A stretch of DNA of 64,000 nucleotides. Source: Psychromonas ingrahamii 37. Lineage in GTDB: Bacteria; Pseudomonadota; Gammaproteobacteria; Enterobacterales; Psychromonadaceae. Below the pieces are notes generated by a model. The model worked only from the letters and a program-made list of their open reading frames with translations. It had not been told where the DNA came from and made no database searches. The translations under genes were made by a program, and so were the position numbers. Positions 28,450-39,099 of this stretch are shown here, piece after piece; position 1 is the first letter of the stretch; every line of letters starts with the position of its first letter. The stretch covers positions 930,001 through 994,000 of the forward strand of contig NC_008709.1 of the NCBI RefSeq assembly GCF_000015285.1, given 5' to 3'.

Positions 28450-29712
28450 GTGTGTAATTTTAATCAAAGCATCTCGCGCACCGCTTTTTTCAGCGTTTTA
28501 TTATTCATTTGTCTGCAAGTTCAAGCAAGCCCATGGATGGAAACCGATGATGTTTATCTGCGTAGCGATTTACAATTATTAGCCGATGCCGGCATTGTTA
28601 CTGTGCCTGTTAACAGCTTTCCTTTGCCGTGGCGGGAAATATCGGTACAAATAAAAAATACTTCACCATCGGCGCTTGCTGAAAATACCCGTCAGGCTTA
28701 TTACCATATATCTTACAAAATTAACGCGGCTAAAAAAGGCTATGGTAATCGTTTTCTAAAACTGAAAACCGCGCAAAAAGGGTTGCCAAGCAGTTTTGGT
28801 CAAAATAACGACGTTAAGTGGGGCGCTTTTTCAAATGTTGGCATTGATGAATCCCGTTTCTCAATGCGGATCAGTGCAAATTACGCGCAGTATCATGATA
28901 AAGAAGAGGCGCAATTTAATTTCGATAACAGCTATTTTGCGGTCACTACAGGTAAAACAAACTTCTTTATTAATACCCAAGCACAGTGGTGGAGTCCAAG
29001 CTGGCTGGAGTCGATAAGTGCAGAGCAGCGTGTTCATCCTGCTTATGAATTAGGGCTAGAAAGAACCTTTGTTGATTTGCCTTTATTAGGCAGTGTTTAT
29101 TTTAAAACCGGCTTAAATCAATTGCGATCCAGCGATGACTGGAAATATTCATGGCGCTCTCGTTTATCACTACGGCCGGTAAATGCACTTGAACTGTCAT
29201 TCAGTTACTTTGATTTTCAAGAAGCGCAAAACAAAGATGCTCAGGATAACTATCAGCAATTAAGTATGGATGGACGCTTAAGTCTACAGTCAATGATAGA
29301 TATTCCGCTGGCTGTTTATATGCAGCATATTATTGATGATTCGCAGCCGGATTTTTCAGCCTTCTTAATAGGAAGTGATTATAGTGTGCTGGCTGCGGGT
29401 ATGCAGATGCGCTTTGTCTTTGAGTATCGTAATACGAAAGATGATTATTTAGGTGAAACGTTAGATAAAAAACGTTATTCAGTGGGAAGTGTTGTACAGA
29501 TGGCCAATGATCATCAATGGCAGTTGTTTTTGCACCATAACAGCAGTGATAACAGCATAGATAGCAGCATAAATAACCCTGGAAATCAGTTAGTGGGTTC
29601 TTATCGCTTTCTGATTTATAAAGGTATGCTATCTTTGTCGCTTTCATCATCGGATACACAAGAAAACAGTGACAAAGTAAATGCCGGGCTGTCGTGGGAA
29701 TTGCATTTTTAA
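28450..29712 (+). CDS. Wzi-like outer-membrane capsule assembly protein
   Basis: Outer-membrane beta-barrel of the capsule assembly Wzi family, implicated in holding or organising surface polysaccharide. The 420-residue product has an N-terminal signal peptide (about 1-26, cleavage after VQA). The family's entry motif is DVYLRSDLQLLADAGIVTVP ... PLPW, followed by many alternating beta strands ending in WELHF with a terminal Phe. The start is GTG at 28450, because the nearer ATG frame closes quickly. It is the first gene after the ops element. Confidence 0.8.
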   Translation: MCNFNQSISRTAFFSVLLFICLQVQASPWMETDDVYLRSDLQLLADAGIVTVPVNSFPLPWREISVQIKNTSPSALAENTRQAYYHISYKINAAKKGYGNRFLKLKTAQKGLPSSFGQNNDVKWGAFSNVGIDESRFSMRISANYAQYHDKEEAQFNFDNSYFAVTTGKTNFFINTQAQWWSPSWLESISAEQRVHPAYELGLERTFVDLPLLGSVYFKTGLNQLRSSDDWKYSWRSRLSLRPVNALELSFSYFDFQEAQNKDAQDNYQQLSMDGRLSLQSMIDIPLAVYMQHIIDDSQPDFSAFLIGSDYSVLAAGMQMRFVFEYRNTKDDYLGETLDKKRYSVGSVVQMANDHQWQLFLHHNSSDNSIDSSINNPGNQLVGSYRFLIYKGMLSLSLSSSDTQENSDKVNAGLSWELHF

Positions 29713-29791
29713 TTGGACGGACTTGTTTAAGAGTTTATTTTTTGGGCCAAAGTGGCTTTAATTTTTTTTACATATAGGTAACGAGTGAAAA

Positions 29792-32350
29792 ATGTTTAAT
29801 TTATGTCTATTATTTTCAGCTTTAATGCTGCTTGTTGGGTCTTTTAATGCGCTGGCTGCTACGCCAACGTCTGCGCAGATTCAACAGTTTAAAGCACTGC
29901 CAAGCGCGCAACAAAATGCACTGGCCTCGCAATACGGCGTCAATATAGATGCTGTCACCGCGCCTCCTGCTGAAAATAGCGCAACGCCAGATGCAGAGCC
30001 GACAATAGAAGATCGTACAACAGAAGATCCTACAACAACGGCCCAAAAAACACCAAGGGGTTTGAAGATGTTTGGTTATGATCTGTTTGCCGGCGAACCC
30101 ATGTCATTGGCACCCTTAAGCGATCTTCCTGTCCCGAATGATTATTTGTTGGGGGTTGGCGATGAGCTGCAAATCAAAGTGTTTGGTACAAAGACAGAAA
30201 GCTACAATTTAGTGATTAACCGCGAAGGCTCTATCCATATTCCAGACTTGGGACCTTTTCAGGCCAGGGGCTTAACTTATCAGCAGCTTAAAACAGAATT
30301 TACAGCGTTAATAAACCGCCGCATGATTGGTGTCGAAACCAGTATCAGCTTAGGTAAATTAAAAACAATGGAAGTTTTTGTGTTGGGGGCGGCTTATAAA
30401 CCTGGCAGTTACGTCATTAGCTCATTATCTTCGGTCACTCAGGCAATAAAAGCTGCTGGCGGTATAGAGAGATTAGGCTCTTTACGTGAGATCCAGGTAA
30501 AGCGTAATAATAAAATCATCAAAAAAATCGATCTCTATGATCTGTTAATTTCGGGTGATACATCCTCAGATATTTCACTCAAACAAGGTGATGTTGTTTT
30601 TATCCCAATCAAAAAGAAAACCGTCAGTATTGATGGTTTTGTAAAACGGCCGGCGATTTATGAATTAAAAAATGAAAAAGATATTGATAGCATCCTTAAA
30701 CTTGCGGGCGGTTTAAACGCAAAAGCATACCCTGGCGTGCAAGTAACAAGAAGAACTCAAATTGGCCGAGATTTATATAATTTCAACTTGGAAGATAAGC
30801 AGAGTAGTCAAACATTTATAGTCGAAAATGGCGATCAGTTGAATGTTGGTGGCGTGACTGATCTTTACCATAATGCGGTCAGTGTTTCTGGTGCTGTTAG
30901 TTATGAAGGAGCCTATCAGTGGAATGCAGACTTAACCGTCAGTGATTTAATTACATCAATCAAATTCGATTTGAATAAAGATGCTGATTTACACAACGCG
31001 TTACTGGTGCGAGAAGTGGGTCTTGAGCATAATATTAAAGTGCTGTATTTTGATCTGCTGGCTGCCATATCTAACCCTAAAAGTGACTTAGATCTGAAGT
31101 TACAGGCGCAAGATCAGCTCCTAATTTTAAATAAAGAGACCGGAATTGCTGAAAAACTGGGTAAGAAAAGTAATTTATCCAAACAGATTGATAATCAAGA
31201 GGTTAATGATCAATTCGTCATCTCGGATTTAGGTGATAAATCAAAACAGCAGAGCAGTGCACAAGCCTTTAGAGCGGACCTGCTAAAACCTGTCATTGCG
31301 CAGTTAAAAGCGCAGTCTAATTTTGAAAATGCAGTGCAAATTGTTGATATTCGTGGCGCAGTTAAGTTCCCCGGTGTTTACCCCTTATTTGAACATGCCG
31401 ATTTAAAAACGCTGATCAATCTCGCTGGCGGTTTAAAAGAGGCATCGTATTTGACGGCCGGTGAATTAAGCCGTATTAAGTTGATTGACGGTAAAGAGCG
31501 TATTCATTATCAAACAATTGATATTGCCAGTGCGATGAAAGACACTAAAAATGGAAATATTAAGCTTAAAAGTAAAGATAGAGTGCATGTCTTTACTAAG
31601 CCCGAATGGCGGGAAGATTACAAAGCAACTTTGTCGGGCGAAGTGCGGTTTCCGGGGACTTACCGCTTTAATCGTGGTGAAACATTATATGATGTGATTC
31701 AACGAGCAGGCGGTCTGACTGAATACGCTTATCCAGAAGGTGCTGTATTTGCGAGAGAAAGCCTGCGTAAAATAGAAGAAAAACAACTCGCATTTTTACA
31801 TAGGCGCTTAAAAGAAGAAGTCAGTTCGTTAGCATTTCGCCGCCAGTCCAGCAGCAATCCAGTACAAAGTAATAATACCCAGAGTGCGATGGATACCGTT
31901 GAGAAGCTTGGAGTCGCTGAAGCCGTTGGCCGTATGTCCATTAATCTTAAAAAAATGCTGCAGCACGACGAAGCACAAAATATTAATTTAGAGAATCAGG
32001 ATTTTTTACATATTCCACCATTACGTAAAGTAATATCAGTCATTGGACATGTACAGTTTCCAACGGCTCATATTTTTGAAGAAAATAAAAGCGTTGATGC
32101 CTACTTAGCGCTATCGGGTGGTGCTAAAAAACAAGCAGATACAGACCGAGTTTATGTTATCCGTGCAAACGGCAGTGTCTTTATTCCCAATCAGTCATTC
32201 TGGTTTAGCCGTGAAGAACAGCAGTTAATGCCGGGTGATACTATTGTCATGCCGATGGATACTGATTACATGGATAGATTGTCAACCCTTACCTCATCAA
32301 CACAGATAATGTACCAGTTAGGTGTAGCTTGGAGCGCGATAAGTAATTAG
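29792..32350 (+). CDS. Large SLBB-domain outer-membrane polysaccharide export protein
   Basis: Outer-membrane polysaccharide export (OPX) family, related to Wza, which forms the exit channel. The 852-residue protein has a signal peptide (1-22), a Poly_export domain starting NDYLLGVGDELQIKVFG near residue 110, and several SLBB domains (for example VFVLGAAYKPGSYVI, VSIDGFVKRPAIYEL, VDIRGAVKFPGVYPL, LSGEVRFPGTYRF and ISVIGHVQFPTAHIF). It is over twice the size of Wza, a form common in Vibrio- and Shewanella-type clusters. No lipobox cysteine is seen. Confidence 0.88.
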   Translation: MFNLCLLFSALMLLVGSFNALAATPTSAQIQQFKALPSAQQNALASQYGVNIDAVTAPPAENSATPDAEPTIEDRTTEDPTTTAQKTPRGLKMFGYDLFAGEPMSLAPLSDLPVPNDYLLGVGDELQIKVFGTKTESYNLVINREGSIHIPDLGPFQARGLTYQQLKTEFTALINRRMIGVETSISLGKLKTMEVFVLGAAYKPGSYVISSLSSVTQAIKAAGGIERLGSLREIQVKRNNKIIKKIDLYDLLISGDTSSDISLKQGDVVFIPIKKKTVSIDGFVKRPAIYELKNEKDIDSILKLAGGLNAKAYPGVQVTRRTQIGRDLYNFNLEDKQSSQTFIVENGDQLNVGGVTDLYHNAVSVSGAVSYEGAYQWNADLTVSDLITSIKFDLNKDADLHNALLVREVGLEHNIKVLYFDLLAAISNPKSDLDLKLQAQDQLLILNKETGIAEKLGKKSNLSKQIDNQEVNDQFVISDLGDKSKQQSSAQAFRADLLKPVIAQLKAQSNFENAVQIVDIRGAVKFPGVYPLFEHADLKTLINLAGGLKEASYLTAGELSRIKLIDGKERIHYQTIDIASAMKDTKNGNIKLKSKDRVHVFTKPEWREDYKATLSGEVRFPGTYRFNRGETLYDVIQRAGGLTEYAYPEGAVFARESLRKIEEKQLAFLHRRLKEEVSSLAFRRQSSSNPVQSNNTQSAMDTVEKLGVAEAVGRMSINLKKMLQHDEAQNINLENQDFLHIPPLRKVISVIGHVQFPTAHIFEENKSVDAYLALSGGAKKQADTDRVYVIRANGSVFIPNQSFWFSREEQQLMPGDTIVMPMDTDYMDRLSTLTSSTQIMYQLGVAWSAISN

Positions 32351-32489
32351 TGAAAAACAACTGTGATCCGGTAGCGTATATAACCGTCATCCCAGCATTG
32401 CTTTGGCCGGGAGCTCGACGAATAAGTTAAGCACATCGAAAGCTTAAACAGATAAACTATTTCATTCCTAATACACGAGATGTAAATAA

Positions 32490-33461
32490 ATGCAAAATAA
32501 GCAACAAAACAGGGTAACCACTAGTGAGTCATTTCAAATGCAGAAACCCGCTAACCCTAGTGATGTGATTGATTTGGGTGAACTTTTTTCTGTTGTATGG
32601 AAAGGAAAATGGTTAATTATTTTAATAACAGTGATTTTTGCGGCGGGCGCAGTGGTTTTTGCTCTATCCAAACCAAATATCTACAAATCATTAGTATTAT
32701 TAGCACCAGTGTCAGAAGACAGTAATAAAATGGGCGCATTAGCGTCACAGTTTGGCGGTTTAGCTTCATTAGCCGGCGTTAACCTTGGATCTGGGGCCGC
32801 TAGTTCAACTGATCTGGCGATAGCGGTATTAAAATCGCGAAAATTTTTAACGGCCTTTGTAAATCGCCATGATTTGAAAATACCCTTGTTTGCAGGTGAC
32901 AAATGGAATGCCTCAACAGGTGATTTATTATTAGATAAAGAAATCTATGACACCCAAAGCAAAGCTTGGATACGTGAGGTGAAAGCCGGTAAATCTGCTG
33001 AACCTAGCGATTGGGAGGTTTATGAGTTATTCAGTGAGCTTGTGGTTATTAGCTCTAATAAAGAAACAGGCATGGTTACCCTTAGTATTGAATTTATATC
33101 ACCCATCTTAGCTAAGCAGTGGGTTGAGTTATTGATTCTTGATTTAAATAAAGAGATGAGAGAAAAAGATTCTGCAGAAGTTGACCGAAATATTAAATAC
33201 CTTAAATCCAATTTAGAAGTAACCAATCTTGCTGATATGCGTACGGTTTTTTATAAGTTGATTGAAGAGCAGTTAAAAACAAAAATGCTATCACAAGTAC
33301 AAATAGAATATGCATTTAAAACCATTGATCCCGCCGTTGTCGCCGAAGAAAAAAGTAAACCTAAGCGTGCGTTGATTGTTGTTATGGGTACATTATTAGG
33401 TGGTATGTTGAGCCTAGCGATGGTGTTGATTGCTAATGCTATCAGAAGTTCTAAAAAGTAA
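32490..33461 (+). CDS. wzz: Wzz-type chain length determinant protein
   Basis: Polysaccharide co-polymerase of the inner membrane that sets chain length together with Wzy. The 323-residue protein has two membrane helices (about 38-58 and 295-317) flanking a periplasmic domain. It has the family's IDLGELFSVVWKGKW start and a Pro-rich EEKSKPKRALIVVMG entry to helix 2. It lacks a cytoplasmic kinase domain, so it is Wzz-like rather than Wzc-like. It follows the export protein by 139 bases. Confidence 0.87.
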   Translation: MQNKQQNRVTTSESFQMQKPANPSDVIDLGELFSVVWKGKWLIILITVIFAAGAVVFALSKPNIYKSLVLLAPVSEDSNKMGALASQFGGLASLAGVNLGSGAASSTDLAIAVLKSRKFLTAFVNRHDLKIPLFAGDKWNASTGDLLLDKEIYDTQSKAWIREVKAGKSAEPSDWEVYELFSELVVISSNKETGMVTLSIEFISPILAKQWVELLILDLNKEMREKDSAEVDRNIKYLKSNLEVTNLADMRTVFYKLIEEQLKTKMLSQVQIEYAFKTIDPAVVAEEKSKPKRALIVVMGTLLGGMLSLAMVLIANAIRSSKK

Positions 33462-33499
33462 AAAAACAAACAAACACTACCAATTGACGGTTTGTTTTT
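33462..33499 (+). terminator. Low-GC stem-loop after wzz
   Basis: AAAAACAAAC (33462-33471) pairs with GTTTGTTTTT (33490-33499) around an 18-base loop. The stem is mostly A-T and ends in Ts. It may attenuate transcription into gmm, but RfaH-modified polymerase would read through. Confidence 0.35.
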
Positions 33500-33630
33500 A
33501 AGTAATTGAAAGTTAATGATTAATTTTATTTTTGGTAAGTTTTATTCGCCTTTAAAATTACAATAAATGTCTCAGTTTAAAACGTTACGTGTTGAAATTA
33601 TTGAATAAAGTTTAATGGAAAATCAACATT

Positions 33631-34101
33631 ATGCTCCCATTAGTAACATTTAAGACTGTGATTAAATCGACGCCACTTGTATCTATTGACCTTATTGTAC
33701 GCAATAACAACGGCCAAATTTTGCTTGGTAAACGCACCAACCGTCCTGCAAAAAGAGATTGGTTTGTTCCTGGTGGGCGAATATTAAAAGATGAATCCTT
33801 TGAGCGTGCATTTAAACGCTTAATAAAAGCAGAATTAGATTTAACAGAAGTAGTGTCAAAATTTAAAGGGGTTTATCAGCATTTTTATAAAGATAATTTT
33901 TCAGAAGATAAATTTACAACGCACTATGTTGTTTTAGCTTATGAAATTACCTTTAATGGTAAGTTATCATTGCTGCCGGTTGAACAGCACTCCTGTTATA
34001 AGTGGTTTTCTGAAACTGATTTATTGGTAGATGAAAAGGTTCACGCTCACAGCAAATGGTATTTTCAAAAAGATAAACAAGCAGATTTACTATTTAAATA
34101 A
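33631..34101 (+). CDS. gmm: GDP-mannose mannosyl hydrolase
   Basis: Nudix-type enzyme that hydrolyses GDP-mannose (and GDP-glucose) to GDP and the free sugar, often encoded beside GDP-mannose/fucose genes. The 156-residue product has STPLVSIDLIVRN, LLGKRTNRPAKRDWFVPGGRILKDE and the reduced Nudix helix ESFERAFKRLIKAEL. It also has HFYKDNFSEDKFTTHYVVLAYE, all characteristic of Gmm/WcaH. It may trim excess GDP-mannose made by the next gene. Confidence 0.93.
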   Translation: MLPLVTFKTVIKSTPLVSIDLIVRNNNGQILLGKRTNRPAKRDWFVPGGRILKDESFERAFKRLIKAELDLTEVVSKFKGVYQHFYKDNFSEDKFTTHYVVLAYEITFNGKLSLLPVEQHSCYKWFSETDLLVDEKVHAHSKWYFQKDKQADLLFK

Positions 34102-34171
34102 TTAATGAGTTCTTAATGCTTTGAGCTTCATTATTGACTCGGAACTTGAAACTGAAACTGGAAAATAATTT

Positions 34172-35623
34172 ATGATCTCTCCTGTTATTCTGGCCGGTGG
34201 TACTGGTAGTCGATTATGGCCACTTTCTCGTGAGCTTTACCCAAAACAGTTTTTAACCGTAACAGGTGAGCAATCAATGTTGCAGCAGACCGTTGCGCGT
34301 TTATCTGGTATGGAGCATGCCGCACCTGTATTAATTTGTAATGAAGATCACCGTTTTATTGCTGCTGAGCAAATGCGTTTAGGCGGTTATGATCATAGCG
34401 GTATTATCTTGGAGCCTGTTGGCAGAAATACAGCGCCTGCTATTGCATTGGCTGCGCTACGAGCGGTTAACAATGCAGTTGATGGCGAAGAGCCTGTTTT
34501 ATTAATACTTGCTGCTGATCATATCATTGAAAATGAAGAGGCTTTTAAAACTTCAGTAGCAAAAGCATTACTTCTTGCAGAAAATGGCCAACTGGTTACT
34601 TTTGGTATCGTTCCTACTGCGCCTGAAACGGGTTATGGTTATATAAAAAGAGGGACGAACTGCGAGGGGCTAGATACGAATGGCAGTCATGATGCTTTCT
34701 CTGTTAGTGAATTTGTAGAAAAACCAGACTTGGCTACTGCAGAAGAGTATTTGGCAAGTGGGAACTACTACTGGAACTCAGGTATGTTCCTGTTCAAAGC
34801 AAGTCGTTACCTTGAAGAATTAGCCAAATTTTCACCCATTATATTGGACGTGTGCAAGCGTGCTATTGCTGCACCATCACAAGACTTAGATTTTATTCGT
34901 GTTGACAAAGCTATCTTTGCAACCTGTCCAAATGACTCTATCGATTATTCGGTGATGGAGCCTCTTTGTGCACAGGGAAGCAATTCGGTGATGGTTGTGC
35001 CTATGGATGCTGGTTGGAGCGATGTGGGCTCTTTTTCTGCGTTATGGGAAGTCTCAGCTAAAGATGATAACCAAAATGCCATAAAAGGTGATGTAATGGT
35101 CGTTGATTCAACCAACAATTATATCTATGCAGAACATAAATTGGTCTCTACGGTCGGTGTTGATAACTTAGTGATTATTGAAACTAAAGATGCCATTTTA
35201 GTGGCAAGCAAAGATAAAGTGCAAGATGTTAAAACGATTGTTAACCAGCTAAAAGAAGCAGGCCGAACTGAACATAAACTACACCGTGAAGTATATCGTC
35301 CCTGGGGTAAATACGACTCTATCGATTTTGGTAAAAGGGATCATGTAAAACGAATTACCGTTAAACCGGGTGAAAAACTTTCAATTCAAAAACATCACCA
35401 CCGCTCGGAGCATTGGATTGTGGTATCTGGCACCGCAAGCGTGTTAAATGGTGATAAAACTATTTTAGTCACTGAAAATGAATCAACCTACATCCCGTTA
35501 GGTACCATTCATGCGTTGGAAAATCCCGGCAAAATCCTGTTAGAGATGATTGAAGTGCAGACAGGCAGTTATCTTGGTGAAGATGATATAGTGCGCTTCG
35601 AAGATCGCTACGGCCGAGTCTAA
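34172..35623 (+). CDS. manC: Mannose-1-phosphate guanylyltransferase / mannose-6-phosphate isomerase
   Basis: Makes GDP-mannose from mannose-1-phosphate and GTP. The 483-residue bifunctional form begins with the nucleotidyltransferase signature [24 protein letters not shown], has FVEKPD and [12 protein letters not shown], and ends with a cupin isomerase domain ([19 protein letters not shown] near residue 410). With manB, gmd and fcl it supplies GDP-L-fucose. ISAs1 copy 1 lies between manC and manB. Confidence 0.97.
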   Translation: MISPVILAGGTGSRLWPLSRELYPKQFLTVTGEQSMLQQTVARLSGMEHAAPVLICNEDHRFIAAEQMRLGGYDHSGIILEPVGRNTAPAIALAALRAVNNAVDGEEPVLLILAADHIIENEEAFKTSVAKALLLAENGQLVTFGIVPTAPETGYGYIKRGTNCEGLDTNGSHDAFSVSEFVEKPDLATAEEYLASGNYYWNSGMFLFKASRYLEELAKFSPIILDVCKRAIAAPSQDLDFIRVDKAIFATCPNDSIDYSVMEPLCAQGSNSVMVVPMDAGWSDVGSFSALWEVSAKDDNQNAIKGDVMVVDSTNNYIYAEHKLVSTVGVDNLVIIETKDAILVASKDKVQDVKTIVNQLKEAGRTEHKLHREVYRPWGKYDSIDFGKRDHVKRITVKPGEKLSIQKHHHRSEHWIVVSGTASVLNGDKTILVTENESTYIPLGTIHALENPGKILLEMIEVQTGSYLGEDDIVRFEDRYGRV

Positions 35624-35667
35624 TAAGTAAAAGCTTAACTATAGAGAAAATGGTTAAAGATAAAGTT

Positions 35668-37031
35668 CAGGGCAAGATTACGAATATAGACTTTTATTTT
35701 GATTATTAATTGCTTTTTATTTTTACCTTTTATTTTTTAATGTTAGCTGTATCTATATATCTGAATTTACAAAAGGATCACGTTGTAGATCAGTTTTGGT
35801 TGTGATCATAACCTTCTTTTTATCTTAAATAGAAACTAGATATGTCCCAAATAACCTTGATAAAGCAGCTCTCAATCATCCGTGATACCCGACAACCGAG
35901 GAAAGTGCATCACAATTTAGTTGATGTTTTATTTTTGGCAATTACAGCCGTCATATCAGGCTGTGAGGGTTGGGAAGAAATACAAGATTTCGGCAACGAT
36001 AAGTTAGATTGGCTGAGAAAGTATTTACCCTTTTCAGGCGGAATACCTACGGACGACACAATTTCTCGTGTTTTTCAGTTGATTGACCCAAAAGAATTTC
36101 AAAAGTGCTTTGCTACTTGGATGAAAAGTTGCTGTGAAATGAGTCATGGAGATGTCATTGCCATTGATGGAAAAACATTAAGAGGTTCATTTAATAAGAA
36201 AGATAAATCAGATACTATTCATATGGTTAGCGCTTTTGCAGCCGCTAATTCGGTTGTGTTAGGGCAAGTTAAGACAAATGCTAAGTCTAATGAAATTACA
36301 GCGATTCCTAAGTTATTAGATTTATTGGATGTACGTGGATGCCTCGTAACTATTGATGCAATGGGATGCCAAACTAAAATAGCTAAAAAAATCGTAGATA
36401 AAGGTGGTGATTATCTTTTGCCTGTTAAAGATAACCAAGAACGATTACAAACAGCATTAGACGGTATATTTTCAATTCGCCGATTAGAGTTACCAGAAAC
36501 AGAAGCCTATACGACTAAAGAAAAAGGTCATGGTCGAGAAGATAGCAGGATGTGTATGGTTGCAGATGCTAACGAAATTGGTGACTTAGTTTTTGAATGG
36601 CCAGGCTTAAAAACGCTTGGGTATGTTGTCTCGTTTAGAACTGAGAAAGATATGCAAACAACTGTAGCAGTTAAGTTTTATATCAGTTCAGCAAAACTAG
36701 ATGCTAAGTCTCTATTAGAGGCATCAAGAGCGCATTGGACTGTGGAAAATAACTTGCATTGGCAACTTGATATTTCTATGAATGATGACTCATGTCGTAT
36801 TCGCCAGCAGAATTCAACAGAAAATCTAGCAACTGTGCGACATACAAGCTTGAACTTGTTAAAGAATGAAAAGTCTTTCGATGGTGGTATCAAGAGAAAG
36901 CATAAACAAGCAAATCGCAGTGATAGTTACCGAGAACTAGTTGTTTCAGGACTTTCGTTGTTATAAATGAAGGGTAATTTCAATCTATTTAGATTGATTA
37001 TGTGAACTAAGTCGTTCGTAATTTCCCCCTG
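35668..37031 (+). mobile_element. ISAs1-family insertion sequence, copy 1
   Basis: A 1364-base element bounded by imperfect inverted ends CAGGGCAAGATTACGAA (left) and CAGGGGGAAATTACGAA (right, reverse complement). It contains one full transposase gene and a 174-base leader identical to the other copies. The bases next to the two ends do not match each other, so there is no visible target duplication. A rearrangement or flanking deletion is likely. Confidence 0.93.
35842..36966 (+). CDS. ISAs1-family transposase, copy 1
   Basis: DDE transposase of 374 residues, full length, related to the H-repeat proteins. It has an N-terminal DDE-associated domain (DNVLFLAITAVISG-like segment VDVLFLAITAVISGCEGWEEI), the catalytic region VIAIDGKTLRGS (first Asp), LVTIDAMGCQTKIA (second Asp) and the HWTVENNLHWQLDISMNDD segment with the catalytic Glu. 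It differs by only a few residues from copies 2 and 3, so the element is recent and probably active. Confidence 0.95.
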   Translation: MSQITLIKQLSIIRDTRQPRKVHHNLVDVLFLAITAVISGCEGWEEIQDFGNDKLDWLRKYLPFSGGIPTDDTISRVFQLIDPKEFQKCFATWMKSCCEMSHGDVIAIDGKTLRGSFNKKDKSDTIHMVSAFAAANSVVLGQVKTNAKSNEITAIPKLLDLLDVRGCLVTIDAMGCQTKIAKKIVDKGGDYLLPVKDNQERLQTALDGIFSIRRLELPETEAYTTKEKGHGREDSRMCMVADANEIGDLVFEWPGLKTLGYVVSFRTEKDMQTTVAVKFYISSAKLDAKSLLEASRAHWTVENNLHWQLDISMNDDSCRIRQQNSTENLATVRHTSLNLLKNEKSFDGGIKRKHKQANRSDSYRELVVSGLSLL

Positions 37032-37368
37032 TTGTGCTATTGAAGTTCATAAAACGCTTGGGCTAGGATTATTAGAATCAAGTTATGAACAATGTTTGAT
37101 GTATGAGTTAAATCAAGTAGGGATTATTGCAGAAAATCAGGTTTTATTACCTATCGCATATAAGAGTGTTGTTATCGATGCTGGTTATAGGCTTGATATA
37201 TTATTACCAGAAAAGTTAATAATAGAATTGAAGTCGGTGGATAAGCTTGCGCCAATCCATACGGCACAGCTCATAACTTATTTGAAATTAAGTGGGATAA
37301 AAACAGGCTTGTTAATTAATTTTAATGAGAAAAAGTTAATGGATGGTTTAAAAAGAGTAAGTGTATAA
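37032..37368 (+). pseudogene. GxxExxY family protein, 5' end lost at ISAs1 copy 1
   Basis: An open frame starts exactly where the IS ends. It encodes CAIEVHKTLGLGLLESSYEQ, including the namesake GxxExxY motif (GLLESSY), then LDILLPEKLIIELKSVDKL and TYLKLSGIKTGLLINFNEKKL. These are the PD-(D/E)xK-like core of this family, often found inside polysaccharide clusters. About ten to twenty N-terminal residues and the start codon are missing, and no counterpart is seen left of the IS. A restart at the ATG at 37093 or 37096 would lack the motif. Confidence 0.8.
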
Positions 37369-37379
37369 AAATACTGTTT

Positions 37380-37457
37380 AACCACCGAGGGCCTGGGGAA
37401 AGCTTAACAAGTATTGTCATTTTTCTCCGTGTGCGAAGCCTCTGTGTTCTCGGTGGT
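37380..37457. repeat. CCACCGAGG inverted repeat between IS copy 1 and manB
   Basis: ACCACCGAGG at 37381 pairs with CTCGGTGGT ending at 37457, with CTCCGTGTGCGAAGCCTCTGTG between. Longer members of the same family flank gmd/fcl at 40251-40541. It is a mobile-looking extragenic palindrome with no coding content. Confidence 0.65.
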
Positions 37458-37496
37458 GAATTGTTTTTACCAGACCCTGAATAATTTGGAAATATT

Positions 37497-38924
37497 ATGA
37501 ACAAAAAATTAATTAGCGCAACGGTTATCGCAGAAAGTGGTATTGCATTTGGCACTAGTGGTGCACGTGGTTTAGTGACTCAACTCACCCCTGATGTCTG
37601 TGCCGCCTTTGCCGTTGCATTTATTGCGGGTATGACGCGCAACTTTAATTTTAAGCAAGTTGCGATTGCAATTGACAACCGCCCGAGCAGTTATGCGATG
37701 GCAAAAGCTTGTGCCGCTGCTTTGCAACAGTTAGAGATTGATGTTGTCTATTATGGTGTTATTCCAACGCCTGCGTTAGCTTACGTGGCTCAAGAATATG
37801 TTATTCCAGCCATTATGGTTACCGGCAGCCATATTCCTTTTGATCGTAACGGGCTTAAATTTTACCGTCCTGATGGCGAAATCAGTAAAGTTGACGAGCA
37901 AGCTATTCTGACTGAGCAAGTTGAGTTTGCAGCGCTTGCTGAGCTACCTGAATTAGTTATTAATCATCGCGCTGCTGAAGAATACATTACCCGTTATACC
38001 TCTTTATTTACTAGCCCTTGGCTTACTGGCAAACGCATTGGTATTTATGAGCATTCCAGTGCCGGTCGCGATCTTTACTACCGTATTTTTGAAAAACTGG
38101 GTGCGGAAGTGATTGCGCTAGAGCGTAGTGATAAGTTTGTGCCTATTGATACTGAAGCTGTTTCTGTTGAAGATACATTAAAAGCAATTAACTGGTCTAA
38201 AGAATATAATTTAGATGTTGTTTTTTCAACCGATGGTGATGGCGACCGCCCATTAGTATCCGATGAAAATGGGAACTGGCTGCGTGGGGATATTCTCGGT
38301 TTATTAAGTGCTGAAGCATTAAATATTGAGGCGTTAGCTGTCCCTGTCAGCTGTAATACAGCGATTGAAAGCTGTAATAAATTTAAACATGTAGAGCGAA
38401 CCAAAATTGGATCTCCTTATGTGATTGCTGAGTTTGCTAACTTAGCGGCTAAATTTAATGCAGTCGCAGGCTTTGAAGCCAATGGAGGTTTTCTGCTGGG
38501 CAGTGATGTGCAATTAAACGGTCAAATATTAAAAGCATTGCCGACGCGTGATGCTGTTCTGCCTGCAATTATGTTGCTAGCTGCAGCAGGCGAAGGAGTT
38601 ATTTCAACATTAGTAAATGCATTACCGCAACGTTTTACCTACAGTGATCGCATTCAAAATTTTGCGACTGAAAAAAGTCAGACGATTATTGCACAAGGCA
38701 AAAATGATCCGGCAAATTTATTAATGCAGTTGGGTTTTGATAATGTTGAAATTAAAAATGTTGATGAAACAGATGGTTTAAGAATAACATTAACAGACGA
38801 GCGAATTATTCATCTGCGACCGTCAGGTAATGCCCCGGAACTGCGTTGTTATGCAGAAGCTGATAGTTACTCAAAAGCGCATGAGTTAGTAAATAACTCT
38901 TTAATAAACATACAAAAAATTTAA
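37497..38924 (+). CDS. manB: Phosphomannomutase
   Basis: Interconverts mannose-6-phosphate and mannose-1-phosphate, feeding ManC. The 475-residue alpha-D-phosphohexomutase has FGTSGARG at residues about 19-26, a phosphoserine loop [15 protein letters not shown] (usually TASHNP) with the catalytic Ser, the metal-binding DGDGDR and sugar-binding GFEANGG. The C-terminal [10 protein letters not shown] binds phosphate. The active-site loop variant is characteristic of a subgroup of these enzymes. Confidence 0.93.
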   Translation: MNKKLISATVIAESGIAFGTSGARGLVTQLTPDVCAAFAVAFIAGMTRNFNFKQVAIAIDNRPSSYAMAKACAAALQQLEIDVVYYGVIPTPALAYVAQEYVIPAIMVTGSHIPFDRNGLKFYRPDGEISKVDEQAILTEQVEFAALAELPELVINHRAAEEYITRYTSLFTSPWLTGKRIGIYEHSSAGRDLYYRIFEKLGAEVIALERSDKFVPIDTEAVSVEDTLKAINWSKEYNLDVVFSTDGDGDRPLVSDENGNWLRGDILGLLSAEALNIEALAVPVSCNTAIESCNKFKHVERTKIGSPYVIAEFANLAAKFNAVAGFEANGGFLLGSDVQLNGQILKALPTRDAVLPAIMLLAAAGEGVISTLVNALPQRFTYSDRIQNFATEKSQTIIAQGKNDPANLLMQLGFDNVEIKNVDETDGLRITLTDERIIHLRPSGNAPELRCYAEADSYSKAHELVNNSLINIQKI

Positions 38925-39099
38925 ACTCACAAAGAGAAAGAAATGAGGTCTTTACATGTTTAAAGGTGTTGTTGTGGTTTCCTCCTTCTTTGCTCATTCA
39001 TCTCTCTTTGTAAATAATGTTTTAGGCTGGTTTTTATTTTAAATTAGCTGATAGCCTTTAATCTTTAGGTCTTAGTTTTAAAAATATTTAGGAAAGTTC

